The position numbers and the translations under genes are program-made. 64,000 bases of DNA from Natronohydrobacter sp. (GTDB lineage Bacteria > Pseudomonadota > Alphaproteobacteria > Rhodobacterales > Rhodobacteraceae). How positions within the stretch are numbered: position 1 is the first letter of the stretch; each line of letters opens with the position of its first letter. The DNA is taken from NCBI GenBank assembly GCA_020832585.1, contig JAFIEL010000002.1:26568-90567 (forward strand), written 5' to 3'. Of the stretch, positions 9,872 to 19,952 are shown one piece after another. The notes under the pieces are model-generated. The model searched no databases. It was given only the letters and a program-made list of their open reading frames with translations, and was not told the DNA's origin.

Positions 9872-10951
9872 TCATTCAGCCGCTGTCCCAAGCGCGGCAT
9901 GGTGGAAATCTTCGCGATAGGGCTTTGCCGTCGCAGGTAGGGCGCGCTTGAGAAAGAAATCCTCGTTCTTCAACTGACGCCGCAAGGCAGGCCACATCTC
10001 TGCGAAAGCTTGCGGAATCGACCGATTGGGTGCCGGCAGATCGTGCTTGATCGCTTCATGCAACTCCGGAAGTCGATGATAGGGCACCATGGGGAACATG
10101 TGGTGTTCGACATGGTAGTTCATGTTCCAGTAGATGAAGCGGCTGATCGGGTTCATATAGACGGTACGCGAATTCAGCCGGTGATCGATCACATTGTCGG
10201 CCAACCCGCCATGCTGCAACAGTCCGGTCATCACATGGTGCCAGGCCCCGTAAAGCCGCGGAAAACCGATCACCATCAACGGCAGGATTGACCCCAGTCC
10301 AATGGCAAGCGCGATAACCGTCGCATAGATCAGAACCCAGATGCGCGCCACCCGAACGACCTTGTATTGCTCAGCGTCAGGGATGTAGGTGGCTTCCTCT
10401 GGATGGATCTTGCCCCCCGCATTGTAAAGCATCCGACCCAACCCATTCCAGGCATCGACCAGCCCGAAGAAATTGGCGATCAGGCGTGCAAATTCCGGCG
10501 GGCGCATGATCGCGATTTCCGGGTCGCGGCCCACAATGATGGTATCGGTATGGTGGCGCGCATGGCTCCAGCGCCAGGTATGGGGATTGCGGATCATGCA
10601 GAAACTGGCAACCTGATAGATGAAATCATTCATCCAGCGCGTCTTGAAAGCTGTGCCGTGGCTGCATTCGTGCCAGCGCGAATCCATCGCCGAGCCGTAA
10701 AGCACCCCATAAGCCAGCCAGAAAGGCAGCGACCAAAGGGATGGCCAAAGCGCGATGCCGACACCCGCAAGACCCAACATCGACCCGAATAGAAGGATCG
10801 TATCGCGAATGGCGGGCCCATCTTCACGACGCATGAGGTCTTTCATCTGCTTGCGGGAAATTTCCGTGTGATACCATTGAGCAGCGGCAAGACCTGTCTC
10901 GACCGCGCATTTCGCATCCGGTCCCAACATCGAGTAATCTCTTCGTGCCAT
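9872..10951 (-). CDS. mocD: Fatty-acid-desaturase-like di-iron oxygenase (MocD-like)
   Basis: Three His boxes: HECSHGTA, HARHH, HVEHH; paired with a Rieske ferredoxin. Confidence 0.8.
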   Translation of the reverse strand: MARRDYSMLGPDAKCAVETGLAAAQWYHTEISRKQMKDLMRREDGPAIRDTILLFGSMLGLAGVGIALWPSLWSLPFWLAYGVLYGSAMDSRWHECSHGTAFKTRWMNDFIYQVASFCMIRNPHTWRWSHARHHTDTIIVGRDPEIAIMRPPEFARLIANFFGLVDAWNGLGRMLYNAGGKIHPEEATYIPDAEQYKVVRVARIWVLIYATVIALAIGLGSILPLMVIGFPRLYGAWHHVMTGLLQHGGLADNVIDHRLNSRTVYMNPISRFIYWNMNYHVEHHMFPMVPYHRLPELHEAIKHDLPAPNRSIPQAFAEMWPALRRQLKNEDFFLKRALPATAKPYREDFHHAALGTAAE

Positions 10952-11074
10952 TAGATTCCTCCAAACCCGAATCTTGAAATCAGATTATGCGCTTCTTGCT
11001 CATGCACCAGATTTCTCGCTTGAAGAAACCTCAAAACACGTCAAAATCACTGACAGAATTGAGGTGTTTTCATC

Positions 11075-12100
11075 ATGGCGCGCAAACCGACGTTGACGGA
11101 TCTGGCGCAGGCCGCAGGGGTCAGTCTGGCCACAGTCGACCGTGCACTTCATGGGCGGGGTCATGTCTCGGCCCGCACCTTGGCACGGATTCAGGCCGCA
11201 GCTTCACAGACAGGCTTTCATGCGCCTGGGTTCCTGCCTGCAGCCGCGTCACCTGCCCCGGTTCGGCTGGGGTTCGTTCTGCACAAGGGCAATCAGGAAT
11301 TCTATCGCAATCTGACCCTTGCCCTTGAGCGCGCGTGTCATGCGCGCAGCGATTTCGACATCACACCTGAATTCCGCTATGCGGCTTCGCAGGCACCAGA
11401 TGATTTCTGCGCTGAACTGGCTGTCGTCAGCGAGACCTGTGCAGCCTTGGCGACTTCGGCGATCACGCATGCAAAAGTGGCAAAGTTCGGCGCGCGGCTG
11501 ATGCAATGTGACCTGCCGATCTTTGCTCTGCTGAACGACTTTGGCCGCGATGCTCATTTCGGATACTTCGGACTGGACAATTTGCGTGTCGGTCGGATCG
11601 CAGGCTGGATGATGGCGCAACGACTGCAAGCGGGCGGGCGCGCGGCTGTCTTTGTCGGCGGCAACCGCTGGCATGGTCACGCCCTGCGCGAAACCGGATT
11701 TCGGAGCGCATTGCGCGAATATGCACCACAAATGGATGTGCTGGACACATTGGTCAATCTGGAGACCCGGCAAGTGACCTATGAGGCGACACTCAATCTG
11801 CTCGACCGACATCCGGACCTGCGCGGTATCTATGTCGCCGGGGGCGGAATGGAGGGGGCGATTGCCGCCCTCAGAGAAGTGCGCCCGGCGGACAAGGTGG
11901 CGTTGATCGTCAATGAACTGACTTCGGAAAGTCGCGCGGCGCTTGCGGATCGCTATGCAATGTTGGCCATCGCGACCCCTGTCGATACGCTGGCCACGTC
12001 ACTGGTCGAGGCCATGCTGCGCGCAACACAAGACCCGAAGACAGCACCACGCCGCGCCATCGTGTTCGAGCCCGCACTTTGGGTGCCGGAGTCATTTTGA
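11075..12100 (+). CDS. LacI-family transcriptional regulator, paralog of 7567-8598
   Basis: MARKPTLTDLAQAAGVSLATVDRALHGRGHV; shares AVFVGGNRWHGH.LRE.GFRS, TLVNLETRQ.TYEATL and AGGGMEGAIAALREV with the first LacI. Confidence 0.9.
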   Translation: MARKPTLTDLAQAAGVSLATVDRALHGRGHVSARTLARIQAAASQTGFHAPGFLPAAASPAPVRLGFVLHKGNQEFYRNLTLALERACHARSDFDITPEFRYAASQAPDDFCAELAVVSETCAALATSAITHAKVAKFGARLMQCDLPIFALLNDFGRDAHFGYFGLDNLRVGRIAGWMMAQRLQAGGRAAVFVGGNRWHGHALRETGFRSALREYAPQMDVLDTLVNLETRQVTYEATLNLLDRHPDLRGIYVAGGGMEGAIAALREVRPADKVALIVNELTSESRAALADRYAMLAIATPVDTLATSLVEAMLRATQDPKTAPRRAIVFEPALWVPESF

Positions 12101-12263
12101 CCGGTGCGGACGATACGGCCGCGTCGCTTTGTGGGCTATCCAAGCGGGGGCGAGGCAGATCCGTTATGACATCGATGCCCTGACAACTGGCCTGCAATCC
12201 CGATTCCTTGCCCATGGGATTGGTGATATTGCGGCAAGGCTGGCAGAATGTGCGTATTCGGGT

Positions 12264-13298
12264 TCAGTAGCGGAGCGCCATCTCGGCCAATGACCGCACC
12301 CGGATGTGTTCTGCCTGCCCTGCCGTGCCGAATGCTTCGAATTTCAGGACGCATTGCGCCTGCATCGCCGCCATTGCGGGCTTGAGATATTTGCGTGGAT
12401 CAAATTCCGATGGCGACCCGGCAAAGACCTGACGGATTGCCGCTGTCGCGGCCAGACGCAGATCGGTGTCGATATTCACCTTGCGCACACCGTGTCGGAT
12501 CCCGCGCTGGATCTCCTCGATCGGCACGCCCCAGGTTGGTTTGATGTCGCCGCCGAACTGGTTGATTTTCAAGCAAAGCTCTTCCGGCACACTCGACGAG
12601 CCATGCATCACAAGATGCGTATCCGGCAGGCGCTTGTGAATGGCTTCGATAACATCCATCGCCAGCACATCGCCGTCGGGTTTTCGGGTAAACTTGTAGG
12701 CCCCGTGACTGGTGCCCATCGCGACGGCCAGGGCATCGACACATGTTTGCGCGACGAAACGCTCGGCTTCGTCCGGGTCGGTCAGAAGCTGTTCGTGGCT
12801 CAGCTTTCCGGTCGCGCCATGCCCGTCTTCCTGATCGCCCATTCCGGTTTCCAGCGACCCCAGAACGCCCAGTTCCCCCTCGACCGAAACCCCGGCGGCA
12901 TGGGCCATCCTGACCACCTCGCGTGTGACCGCAACATTATAGGCATAGTCCGCAGGCGTCGTGCCATCTTCGCGCAACGAGCCATCCATCATCACCGAAG
13001 TGAAACCATGCTGGATGGCGGTGGCGCAGGTGCCCAGATTATTGCCGTGATCAAGATGCATGCACAGGGGGATATGCGGATACAGTTCGGTCAGCGCATC
13101 GATGAGCTTTGCCAGAACGATATCATTGGCATAGGCGCGCGCACCCCGGCTGGCCTGCAAGATGACAGGCGATCCGGTGGCATCGGCAGCGGCCATGATG
13201 GCAAGCCCCTGTTCCATGTTCGACATGTTGAAAGCCGGAACCGCATAGCCGTTTTCGGCGGCATGGTCGAGCAATTGGCGCAGGGTGATGCGGGGCAT
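12264..13298 (-). CDS. fba: Class II fructose-bisphosphate aldolase
   Basis: [30 protein letters not shown]; Zn ligands in [30 protein letters not shown]. Confidence 0.9.
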   Translation of the reverse strand: MPRITLRQLLDHAAENGYAVPAFNMSNMEQGLAIMAAADATGSPVILQASRGARAYANDIVLAKLIDALTELYPHIPLCMHLDHGNNLGTCATAIQHGFTSVMMDGSLREDGTTPADYAYNVAVTREVVRMAHAAGVSVEGELGVLGSLETGMGDQEDGHGATGKLSHEQLLTDPDEAERFVAQTCVDALAVAMGTSHGAYKFTRKPDGDVLAMDVIEAIHKRLPDTHLVMHGSSSVPEELCLKINQFGGDIKPTWGVPIEEIQRGIRHGVRKVNIDTDLRLAATAAIRQVFAGSPSEFDPRKYLKPAMAAMQAQCVLKFEAFGTAGQAEHIRVRSLAEMALRY

Positions 13299-13300
13299 GA

Positions 13301-14323
13301 TCAGGGCTCCTGATGTCCGGTTTGAGAAAGATAGTCGCCAAGGGTCGCAACTTCCGCGCGTGCCCCGAAATACAGCGGAACGCGCTGATGCGGATGGTCG
13401 GGAATCATATCGAGGATGGGTATCGCCCCGTCCGTTGCGGCACCCCCGGCCTGTTCGATCAGAAACGCGATCGGGCTGGCTTCGTAGCACAGCCGAAGAA
13501 CGCCGTTTTCATATCCGGGACGGCGATCTGCGGGGTAGAAGAAAACCCCGCCTTTGTGCAGGATGCGGTTCAGATCCCCAACCGCTGCCGCAATCCAGCG
13601 CATGTTGAAATCACGCGCCCGAGGCCCCTCGGCCCCATGCAGGAGATCAGCAACATAGCGTTGCAGGCCAACTGGCCAATGACGCTGGTTGGACGCGTTG
13701 AAAGCAATGGTCGCAGAGTCTGGTGCAAGCACCGCACGCGGTATTCCGACATGGAACTGACCCGAGACCGGATCGAGTGTCGCAATGCTGACCCCATCCC
13801 CCAGGCTGAAGCCGAAATCGACCGAATGCCCGAAGGACAGATAGGCGGCGGCGATGGCCTGACGACCGGGCCGCAGGAAGGACTCGCCGCGTGGGAAGAT
13901 GCAGAACAAGGCCCCGAGCGGGGCTCCGATCCCGATACTGCCCGATCCGTCGATGGGGTCCATCGCAATATCAAACAGCCCATCGGGATCCAGCTCGACC
14001 ACGGCATCGGCCTCTTCTGACAGAACCTTGGCGACAGGCAAATCCCGGAACAACGCAAGAAAATGTTGATGTGCGCCAAGATCGAGGGCCTTTTGTGCAT
14101 CGCCAGAGCTGTTTTCCCCGATCCGCGCCGCAGGATCACCGGGCAACCGCCCTTGCGCCAGCCGCCGGGAAAGCGGAATACCTGCCTGTGCGATCCGCAA
14201 AACAAGTTCTGCAAGCGCCAGGGACTGTTGATCCGTGCCTGCGGCTGCTTTCAGAAACTCCTGAAGCGACGGGTCGGTGATCTTCGCGTCCGACCCAAGC
14301 ACAAGACTTGCAACTGCCATCAT
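13301..14323 (-). CDS. fbp: Class I fructose-1,6-bisphosphatase-like
   Basis: [42 protein letters not shown] with the DPIDGS metal-binding motif. Confidence 0.85.
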   Translation of the reverse strand: MMAVASLVLGSDAKITDPSLQEFLKAAAGTDQQSLALAELVLRIAQAGIPLSRRLAQGRLPGDPAARIGENSSGDAQKALDLGAHQHFLALFRDLPVAKVLSEEADAVVELDPDGLFDIAMDPIDGSGSIGIGAPLGALFCIFPRGESFLRPGRQAIAAAYLSFGHSVDFGFSLGDGVSIATLDPVSGQFHVGIPRAVLAPDSATIAFNASNQRHWPVGLQRYVADLLHGAEGPRARDFNMRWIAAAVGDLNRILHKGGVFFYPADRRPGYENGVLRLCYEASPIAFLIEQAGGAATDGAIPILDMIPDHPHQRVPLYFGARAEVATLGDYLSQTGHQEP

Positions 14324-14514
14324 GACACCCAGCTTCGCAAGCGGCGGGCGGGCTGCACCATGTCAATCATCGTCCGACTCCTGCGCTGGGTAAGGCATTG
14401 GCCAAAGTTCCGCAGCAATTACTGCACCGCTTTTCAAATCACAATATATAATCTCATTTTAACATTGATAGCGTTATTTTTGTGATATAGGGTGTGATAG
14501 TGGGGAGGCGCAGC

Positions 14515-15294
14515 ATGAAACGCGAAGAACGGCACCAAGAGATCATGGATCTGCTGGTTGCAGAGGGAGAGGTCGAGCTGGACGCCCTCGCCGTTCATTT
14601 TGCCGTATCGCGCATGACCATTCACCGTGATCTTGACGAGCTGGAAGCGGCGGGGCTGTTGCGCAAGATCAGGGGCGGGGCGACCATTCGTTCCGGAACC
14701 CGGTTCGAAAGCGACTTCCGCTTCCGCGAAAGGCGCGACGCACAGGCCAAGGCCCTGATGGCCCAGACCGCTGCCGACCTGGTGGAGCCGGGGATGACCG
14801 TCATCATCAATGACGGCTCCATGGCGGCGGTCCTTGGTCAGCACCTGGTCAGGAAGCGCCCGCTGACCGTGATCACGAATAACGCAGCGGTCATCGACAT
14901 GCTCCGCAGTGAAGCCGGGATCACCCTGATCGCGCTGGGGGGCGTGTATTCGGTGAAATTCAATGCCTTCTTCGGCAAGGTGACGGAAGACGCCTTGACG
15001 CAATTGCGGGCCGACATTGCCTTCATTTCCTCGCCTGCCGTTTCGGGGCTTGACGTTTTTCACATGGATGACAGCGTGGTCAGATCAAAGCGGGCGATGA
15101 TGATGGCCGCTGCGCATTCTGTGCTGCTGGTCAATCACACGCGCTTTGGTCAGATCGCGCTGCATCGTCTGGCCAGCCTGTCGGAATTTTCCCGGATCAT
15201 CACGGACCGCTGTCCGGGCCCTGATTTTGTCGCGGAATTGTCAGGCAAGGGTCTGGCGTTGACCGTTGCGACAGCCACAGAGGATGACACATGA
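14515..15294 (+). CDS. DeoR/GlpR-family transcriptional regulator
   Basis: MKREERHQEIMDLLVAEGEVELDALAVHFAVSRMTIHRDLDELEAAGLLRKIRGGA. Confidence 0.9.
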   Translation: MKREERHQEIMDLLVAEGEVELDALAVHFAVSRMTIHRDLDELEAAGLLRKIRGGATIRSGTRFESDFRFRERRDAQAKALMAQTAADLVEPGMTVIINDGSMAAVLGQHLVRKRPLTVITNNAAVIDMLRSEAGITLIALGGVYSVKFNAFFGKVTEDALTQLRADIAFISSPAVSGLDVFHMDDSVVRSKRAMMMAAAHSVLLVNHTRFGQIALHRLASLSEFSRIITDRCPGPDFVAELSGKGLALTVATATEDDT

Positions 15295-16064
15295 CGCAAC
15301 CGCATGTCTGGATCGGCACAAGCTGGAAGATGAACAAGACGCTGGCAGAAGCGGAAGAATTCGCACAGCGGCTGGCACAGGCCGATGGCGCGCGTGACAG
15401 GCGCATCCAGCGCTTTGTCATTCCGCCCTTTACCATGCTGCGCGAAGTGCGGAAGAGTCTGGACGCAACCTCGGTGAAGGTCGGCGCGCAGAACATGCAC
15501 TGGGCCGATCACGGCGCCTGGACGGGCGAGGTGTCCCCGGTGATGCTGACCGACTGCGCGCTGCACATGGTCGAACTGGGTCACTCCGAAAGGCGCAGGC
15601 ATTTTGGCGAAACCGACGAAACCGTAGGTCTGAAAACAGCCGCTGCCCTGCGCCATGGGCTGATACCGCTCATCTGCATCGGGGAAACGCTAGCCGAACG
15701 TGAAAGCGGTCGGGCTGCTGACGTGCTGGCACAGCAGGTTCGCGCGGCGCTGTCGTCCATTCCTGAAGTGCTACGATCAGCGCAGATCCTGCTCGCATAT
15801 GAACCTGTTTGGGCTATTGGCGAGGGCGGAATCCCTGCAACATCAGACTATGCGGACGCGCGTCACGCAGAGATCATCGACATCGCCTGTCAGGTTCTGG
15901 GACGACGCATTCCTTGCCTCTATGGGGGCTCGGTCAATGCCCAGAACTGCGCCGAGTTGATCACCTGTCCACATATCGACGGGTTGTTCATCGGGCGCGC
16001 CGCCTGGGCTGTGGAAGGCTATCTTGACATTCTGGACCGCTGTTCGGCGGCACTACAAACCTGA
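15291..16064 (+). CDS. tpiA: Triosephosphate isomerase family protein (TpiA; EryH-like context)
   Basis: [52 protein letters not shown]. Confidence 0.9.
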   Translation: MTQPHVWIGTSWKMNKTLAEAEEFAQRLAQADGARDRRIQRFVIPPFTMLREVRKSLDATSVKVGAQNMHWADHGAWTGEVSPVMLTDCALHMVELGHSERRRHFGETDETVGLKTAAALRHGLIPLICIGETLAERESGRAADVLAQQVRAALSSIPEVLRSAQILLAYEPVWAIGEGGIPATSDYADARHAEIIDIACQVLGRRIPCLYGGSVNAQNCAELITCPHIDGLFIGRAAWAVEGYLDILDRCSAALQT

Positions 16065-16077
16065 AAGGACCAACCTG

Positions 16078-16536
16078 ATGAAGATTGCAGTTGCAGGCGA
16101 CAGCGCTGGCGAGGGATTGGCGAAGATGCTCGCCGACCATCTGAAAGCCACCCATGAAGTGGCCGAGATCTCGCGCCAAGCCGATCTGCCCGATGATTTC
16201 TACGCCAACCTGTCCGAGCGCGTGGCCCTTGCGGTCCTGCAGGGGCAGTATGACCGCGCAATACTGGTTTGCGGGACGGGGATCGGGGTGTGCATGTCCG
16301 CGAACAAGGTGCCGGGCATCCGTGCGGCCCAGTGCCATGACACCTATTCCGCCGAACGCGCGGCCCTGTCAAACAATGCGCAAATCATCACCATGGGCGC
16401 GCGAGTGATCGGGGTGGAACTGGCCAAGGCGATTGCCGACGCCTATCTCGCGCAATCCTTCGACCCAGAGGGCCGATCAGCCAGCAATGTCCGCGCCATT
16501 GACGATGTCGACGCAAAATACCGCAATGCGGGATGA
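16078..16536 (+). CDS. rpiB: Ribose-5-phosphate isomerase B family protein (RpiB; EryI-like context)
   Basis: [44 protein letters not shown]. Confidence 0.9.
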   Translation: MKIAVAGDSAGEGLAKMLADHLKATHEVAEISRQADLPDDFYANLSERVALAVLQGQYDRAILVCGTGIGVCMSANKVPGIRAAQCHDTYSAERAALSNNAQIITMGARVIGVELAKAIADAYLAQSFDPEGRSASNVRAIDDVDAKYRNAG

Positions 16537-16540
16537 AAGC

Positions 16541-18619
16541 TCACGACCGGGTCCAGGAAAACCCGTCGCAGGGCGCGTCCAGCAAGCTGGCGAGTTCCTC
16601 GTCCAGCGACATCAGTGTGATCGAGGCCCCAACCATATCGAGCGATGTGCAGTAATGCCCGACAAGGGTCATATGTGTGCTGGCCCCGCGCGCGGCCAGA
16701 CGTTGCTGCAACCGTCTGTTCAGGACCATCAACTCGATCATCGGCGTTCCGCCCAATGAGTTGACGAGCACCGCCACTCGATGACCAGACTGCAAATCCA
16801 TCGCAGCGAAAAGCTGGTCGCAGATCTGATCGACGATGCGATCTGCTGTCAAAAGCTTCTGGCGCTGCACGCCGGGTTCTCCATGCACGCCAACGCCGAA
16901 TTCCAGATCATCCTCGGCCAGTGTGAAACTCGGGCGGCGCGTCTCTGGCATCGAACACGGTTCCAGCGCGACACCGATGGTGTGACAGGCAGCGTTGGCC
17001 TTGCGCGCAAGCCGCTCACATTCGTCCAGACTGTCCATGCGTGCGCTGGCAGCCCCTGCGACCTTGAACACAAACACATTTCCGGCAGTGCCGCGGCGCG
17101 CATCGCGGTCTTCGAACCCGCTCGAGGCAATGTCATCGGTTGTGCGGATTGTCCGCACCCGTATCCCTTCGGCGGCGGCCAGTTCAGAGGCCATGTCGAA
17201 ATTCATCACATCGCCGGTATAATTTCCGTAGATATAGAGCACCCCCTGCCCCTGATCTGCAAACCGCGTGCAGGTCAGGATCCGATCCGGCGGCGGGCTG
17301 GAAAACACGTTTCCGATGGCCACGGCATCTGCAAGCCCCTGTCCGACAAAGCCCAGAAAGGCAGGCTCGTGCCCCGCACCGCCGCCGATGACGATACCGA
17401 CCTTGCCCGCTTTGCGTGGCGCACTGGCCCCAATGGCGCGTGCTGATCCGTCGATTGACCGGATATGCCCCGGATAGGCAGCGCATGCGCCTTCCATTGC
17501 CTCATTGACCACATCACGCGGATCGTTGAGGAACTTCTTGATCTGCGTGCGCCCCGGTGCCGGGGTTGTGCCATCGGTCAGGGGCGCGTCCTTGGTGCGC
17601 GTGGTGCTGACATATCGGCCCAGCCGGATATCTAGCGTGCGCAGGATACCTTCTGCCGTGTCCGAATCGATGACCAGCGTGGTGACATAGCCGCCGCGCA
17701 AACCGGCAAGGATGGGCTGCACCTTGTCGAACCCTGCCGCGACCAGCAAGCGTGTCGGCACTTTGCGCAAATCCTCCAGCGACAGGCCGATGAAACGCTC
17801 GGACAATGGTCCCGCAACAGGCGCACCGTGCGCGTCTATGAATTGCCCTGCCAGCGATCCAACGGCCTGATCGTAGAAATCGTGCTGTTGCAGCGCATTG
17901 TCGAAGAAGCCGCTGCTATGGATTGTCGACTTGGGGCGCAGCGAGGACACACCGAACAACACCCGATCAAGTCGCGAGAGATATTGCAACTGCTCTGCCA
18001 CCACCGTCTCGCCCAACAGCAGATCGCGTGCCTGCGCCGACGAGACGATGGCGGGTGCCGAAATCGGAACGCAGCGCGCACCAATATTGTCGGCAAGCCG
18101 GGTCGCACAGGATTCGGGCGAATACGGGATCTTGGCAGTGGTGCCGCCAGTTGCCTGAACCACCGTCACATCGCGCAATCCGTCCAGCCTTGCGGCCTGT
18201 GCAAGGGCCAGCATCGTGCGCCCCCAAGTGATCGCAAGTGTATCGCCAGCATGCACAAGGGTTGGCAAGATGCCTGCAGCAGCGTGGCCCACGCGCTCGA
18301 TCAGCGATCGCCCTTCGCCTTGCGAGGGCACCACAAGGCAGTTTTCCAGTCCAAACTGATCTTCCAGCGCGCGCGCCAGCGTGACCGAGCGCATATGTTC
18401 ATGCGAGATCGAGATATTGACGATCCCGCGCGCCCGCGCGTCGGCCAGATAGGCATTGACCGTCGGACGAGACGCCCCCATTGCATCCGCGATTTCGCTC
18501 TGGGTCAGCCCTTCCTGATAATACAGCCAGCTTGCCCAGAGCAGAGGATCATCTCCGAAGCGCATCGGCGGACGGATGGTTCCGGCCTCGCGCAAGGGGC
18601 GCCCGCGCGTGCCCGCCAT
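16541..18619 (-). CDS. SorC-family sugar-binding transcriptional regulator fused to dihydroxyacetone kinase DhaK domain
   Basis: N-terminal HTH (LLWASWLYYQEGLTQSEIADAMGASRPTVNAYLADARARGIV) and SorC effector domain, then DhaK from about 17550 (IKKFLNDPRDVVNEAMEG; GGGAGHEPAFLGFVG; GVGVHGEPG). No stop between the domains. ATG overlaps the dhaL stop. Confidence 0.9.
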   Translation of the reverse strand: MAGTRGRPLREAGTIRPPMRFGDDPLLWASWLYYQEGLTQSEIADAMGASRPTVNAYLADARARGIVNISISHEHMRSVTLARALEDQFGLENCLVVPSQGEGRSLIERVGHAAAGILPTLVHAGDTLAITWGRTMLALAQAARLDGLRDVTVVQATGGTTAKIPYSPESCATRLADNIGARCVPISAPAIVSSAQARDLLLGETVVAEQLQYLSRLDRVLFGVSSLRPKSTIHSSGFFDNALQQHDFYDQAVGSLAGQFIDAHGAPVAGPLSERFIGLSLEDLRKVPTRLLVAAGFDKVQPILAGLRGGYVTTLVIDSDTAEGILRTLDIRLGRYVSTTRTKDAPLTDGTTPAPGRTQIKKFLNDPRDVVNEAMEGACAAYPGHIRSIDGSARAIGASAPRKAGKVGIVIGGGAGHEPAFLGFVGQGLADAVAIGNVFSSPPPDRILTCTRFADQGQGVLYIYGNYTGDVMNFDMASELAAAEGIRVRTIRTTDDIASSGFEDRDARRGTAGNVFVFKVAGAASARMDSLDECERLARKANAACHTIGVALEPCSMPETRRPSFTLAEDDLEFGVGVHGEPGVQRQKLLTADRIVDQICDQLFAAMDLQSGHRVAVLVNSLGGTPMIELMVLNRRLQQRLAARGASTHMTLVGHYCTSLDMVGASITLMSLDEELASLLDAPCDGFSWTRS

Positions 18620-19299
18620 CAGCTTGCACGCTCGAGCACAGTGTCGCAAATCGCGCAGATGACTTCGACACTCGACACTGCGCCGGGGTCCAGATGCCCG
18701 ATGCTGCGCTCTTGCAGACGGGCCGCGCGCCCCCTTGCCGACATGAGTGCTGCAGTTTCCGCGCAGGCATTGCGCGCGGCGTCACAGGTCTGACGGGCGA
18801 TGTCAGAAGCCGGTAGCCCTGCACGCGCTGCACGCTGCGCGGCCTGTGACGCGGGCAACCAGACATCGAGCATGGTCTTGTCGCCCGGCTGCGCCTGACC
18901 GCGTTTGCGGATACCCTCGGCACAGGCCGACAGCATCAACCCCAACTGGTCCAGTGTCAGGGGGGCGTTCTTTTCCAGACAGGTCGCGGCTTCAAGAAAG
19001 GCAGAGGCATAAAGCGGGCCGACCGTCGCGCCGACCTCGCCCAGAAAGGCTTGCGCGGCGAGGCGCATCAACTCGGGCGGCGCTGCCGGGCCGCGTTTGC
19101 GCAGCATCCGGTCAATCGCGGCAAAACCATTCGCCATGGAGATGCCGTGGTCGCCGTCGCCGATTTCGCCATCAAGCTGGCACAGCGCCTGCCGCTTGCC
19201 TTCCAGCCGCACGGTGGCGAGCCGGAACATATCCGCGATGAATGGCGCATCGATCCCTGTCATGGCGCTATGGTTGGCGCTTTCGACAGGGGTTTTCAA
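18619..19299 (-). CDS. dhaL: Dihydroxyacetone kinase subunit DhaL-like (copy 1)
   Basis: LDGEIGDGDHGISMANGF; GPLYASAF; GDKTMLD; GRAARLQERSIGHLDPGAVS. Confidence 0.9.
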   Translation of the reverse strand: MKTPVESANHSAMTGIDAPFIADMFRLATVRLEGKRQALCQLDGEIGDGDHGISMANGFAAIDRMLRKRGPAAPPELMRLAAQAFLGEVGATVGPLYASAFLEAATCLEKNAPLTLDQLGLMLSACAEGIRKRGQAQPGDKTMLDVWLPASQAAQRAARAGLPASDIARQTCDAARNACAETAALMSARGRAARLQERSIGHLDPGAVSSVEVICAICDTVLERAS

Positions 19300-19943
19300 G
19301 CGCTTTCCAGCCTGCGGCTCAACCCCTCTGCGAAACCGGCCAGGATCAGGGCGCAGGAACTTGCACCCGCGTCCAGCACCCCGCGCGAGCGTTCGCCCAG
19401 CCGGGCCGATCGCCCGATCTTCGCCACCATGTCCACTGTGCTGTCGCGCCCGTTTTCGGCGGCGGCGCGCATCGCGGCAAGCGCGGTGCCAAACGCCGCG
19501 CCGCGCGCCTGTTCAAGCTCGAACGCCTCTACCGCCGGAACCAGCGCATCCAGCAGCGTCTTGTCGCCGACCTTGGCCGCGCCAATATCCTGCACCCCGT
19601 CCAAGCCTGCCCGGATCATCCGGCCAAAAGCGGCGCTGTCTATCGCATCAGCCCCGGACAGCGCATCGGCCATGTCGGAAAACATCATCCCGTAAAGCGG
19701 CCCCATCGACCCGCCGATTTCCGACATCAACACATCGGACAGGGTTTCCATCGCCTCGGTCAGCGTTGCTTCGGGGCTGATCCGTTCGGCAGCCCGGCCA
19801 AAGCCCTTGGCCATGTTGATCCCGTGATCACCATCACCGATCTTGCCGTCGATCTCGGACAGCCAGGCCTTGTTCGCGACGATCACAGACGCAATTTCAC
19901 GCAGGATTTCGCCCGCCCCGGCATTTGGAATGGCATCCATCAT
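19296..19943 (-). CDS. dhaL: Dihydroxyacetone kinase subunit DhaL-like (copy 2)
   Basis: IDGKIGDGDHGINMAKGF; GGSMGPLYGMMF; GDKTLLDALVPA; GRSARLGERSRGVLDAGASS. Confidence 0.9.
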   Translation of the reverse strand: MMDAIPNAGAGEILREIASVIVANKAWLSEIDGKIGDGDHGINMAKGFGRAAERISPEATLTEAMETLSDVLMSEIGGSMGPLYGMMFSDMADALSGADAIDSAAFGRMIRAGLDGVQDIGAAKVGDKTLLDALVPAVEAFELEQARGAAFGTALAAMRAAAENGRDSTVDMVAKIGRSARLGERSRGVLDAGASSCALILAGFAEGLSRRLESA

Positions 19944-19952
19944 CCTGTCCTT

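Noticed and set aside
11037-11075. AAAACAC/GTGTTTT arms upstream of the second lacI as an operator
   Set aside because: Short arms with long unequal spacing; could be chance in AT-rich leader, so not listed as a feature.
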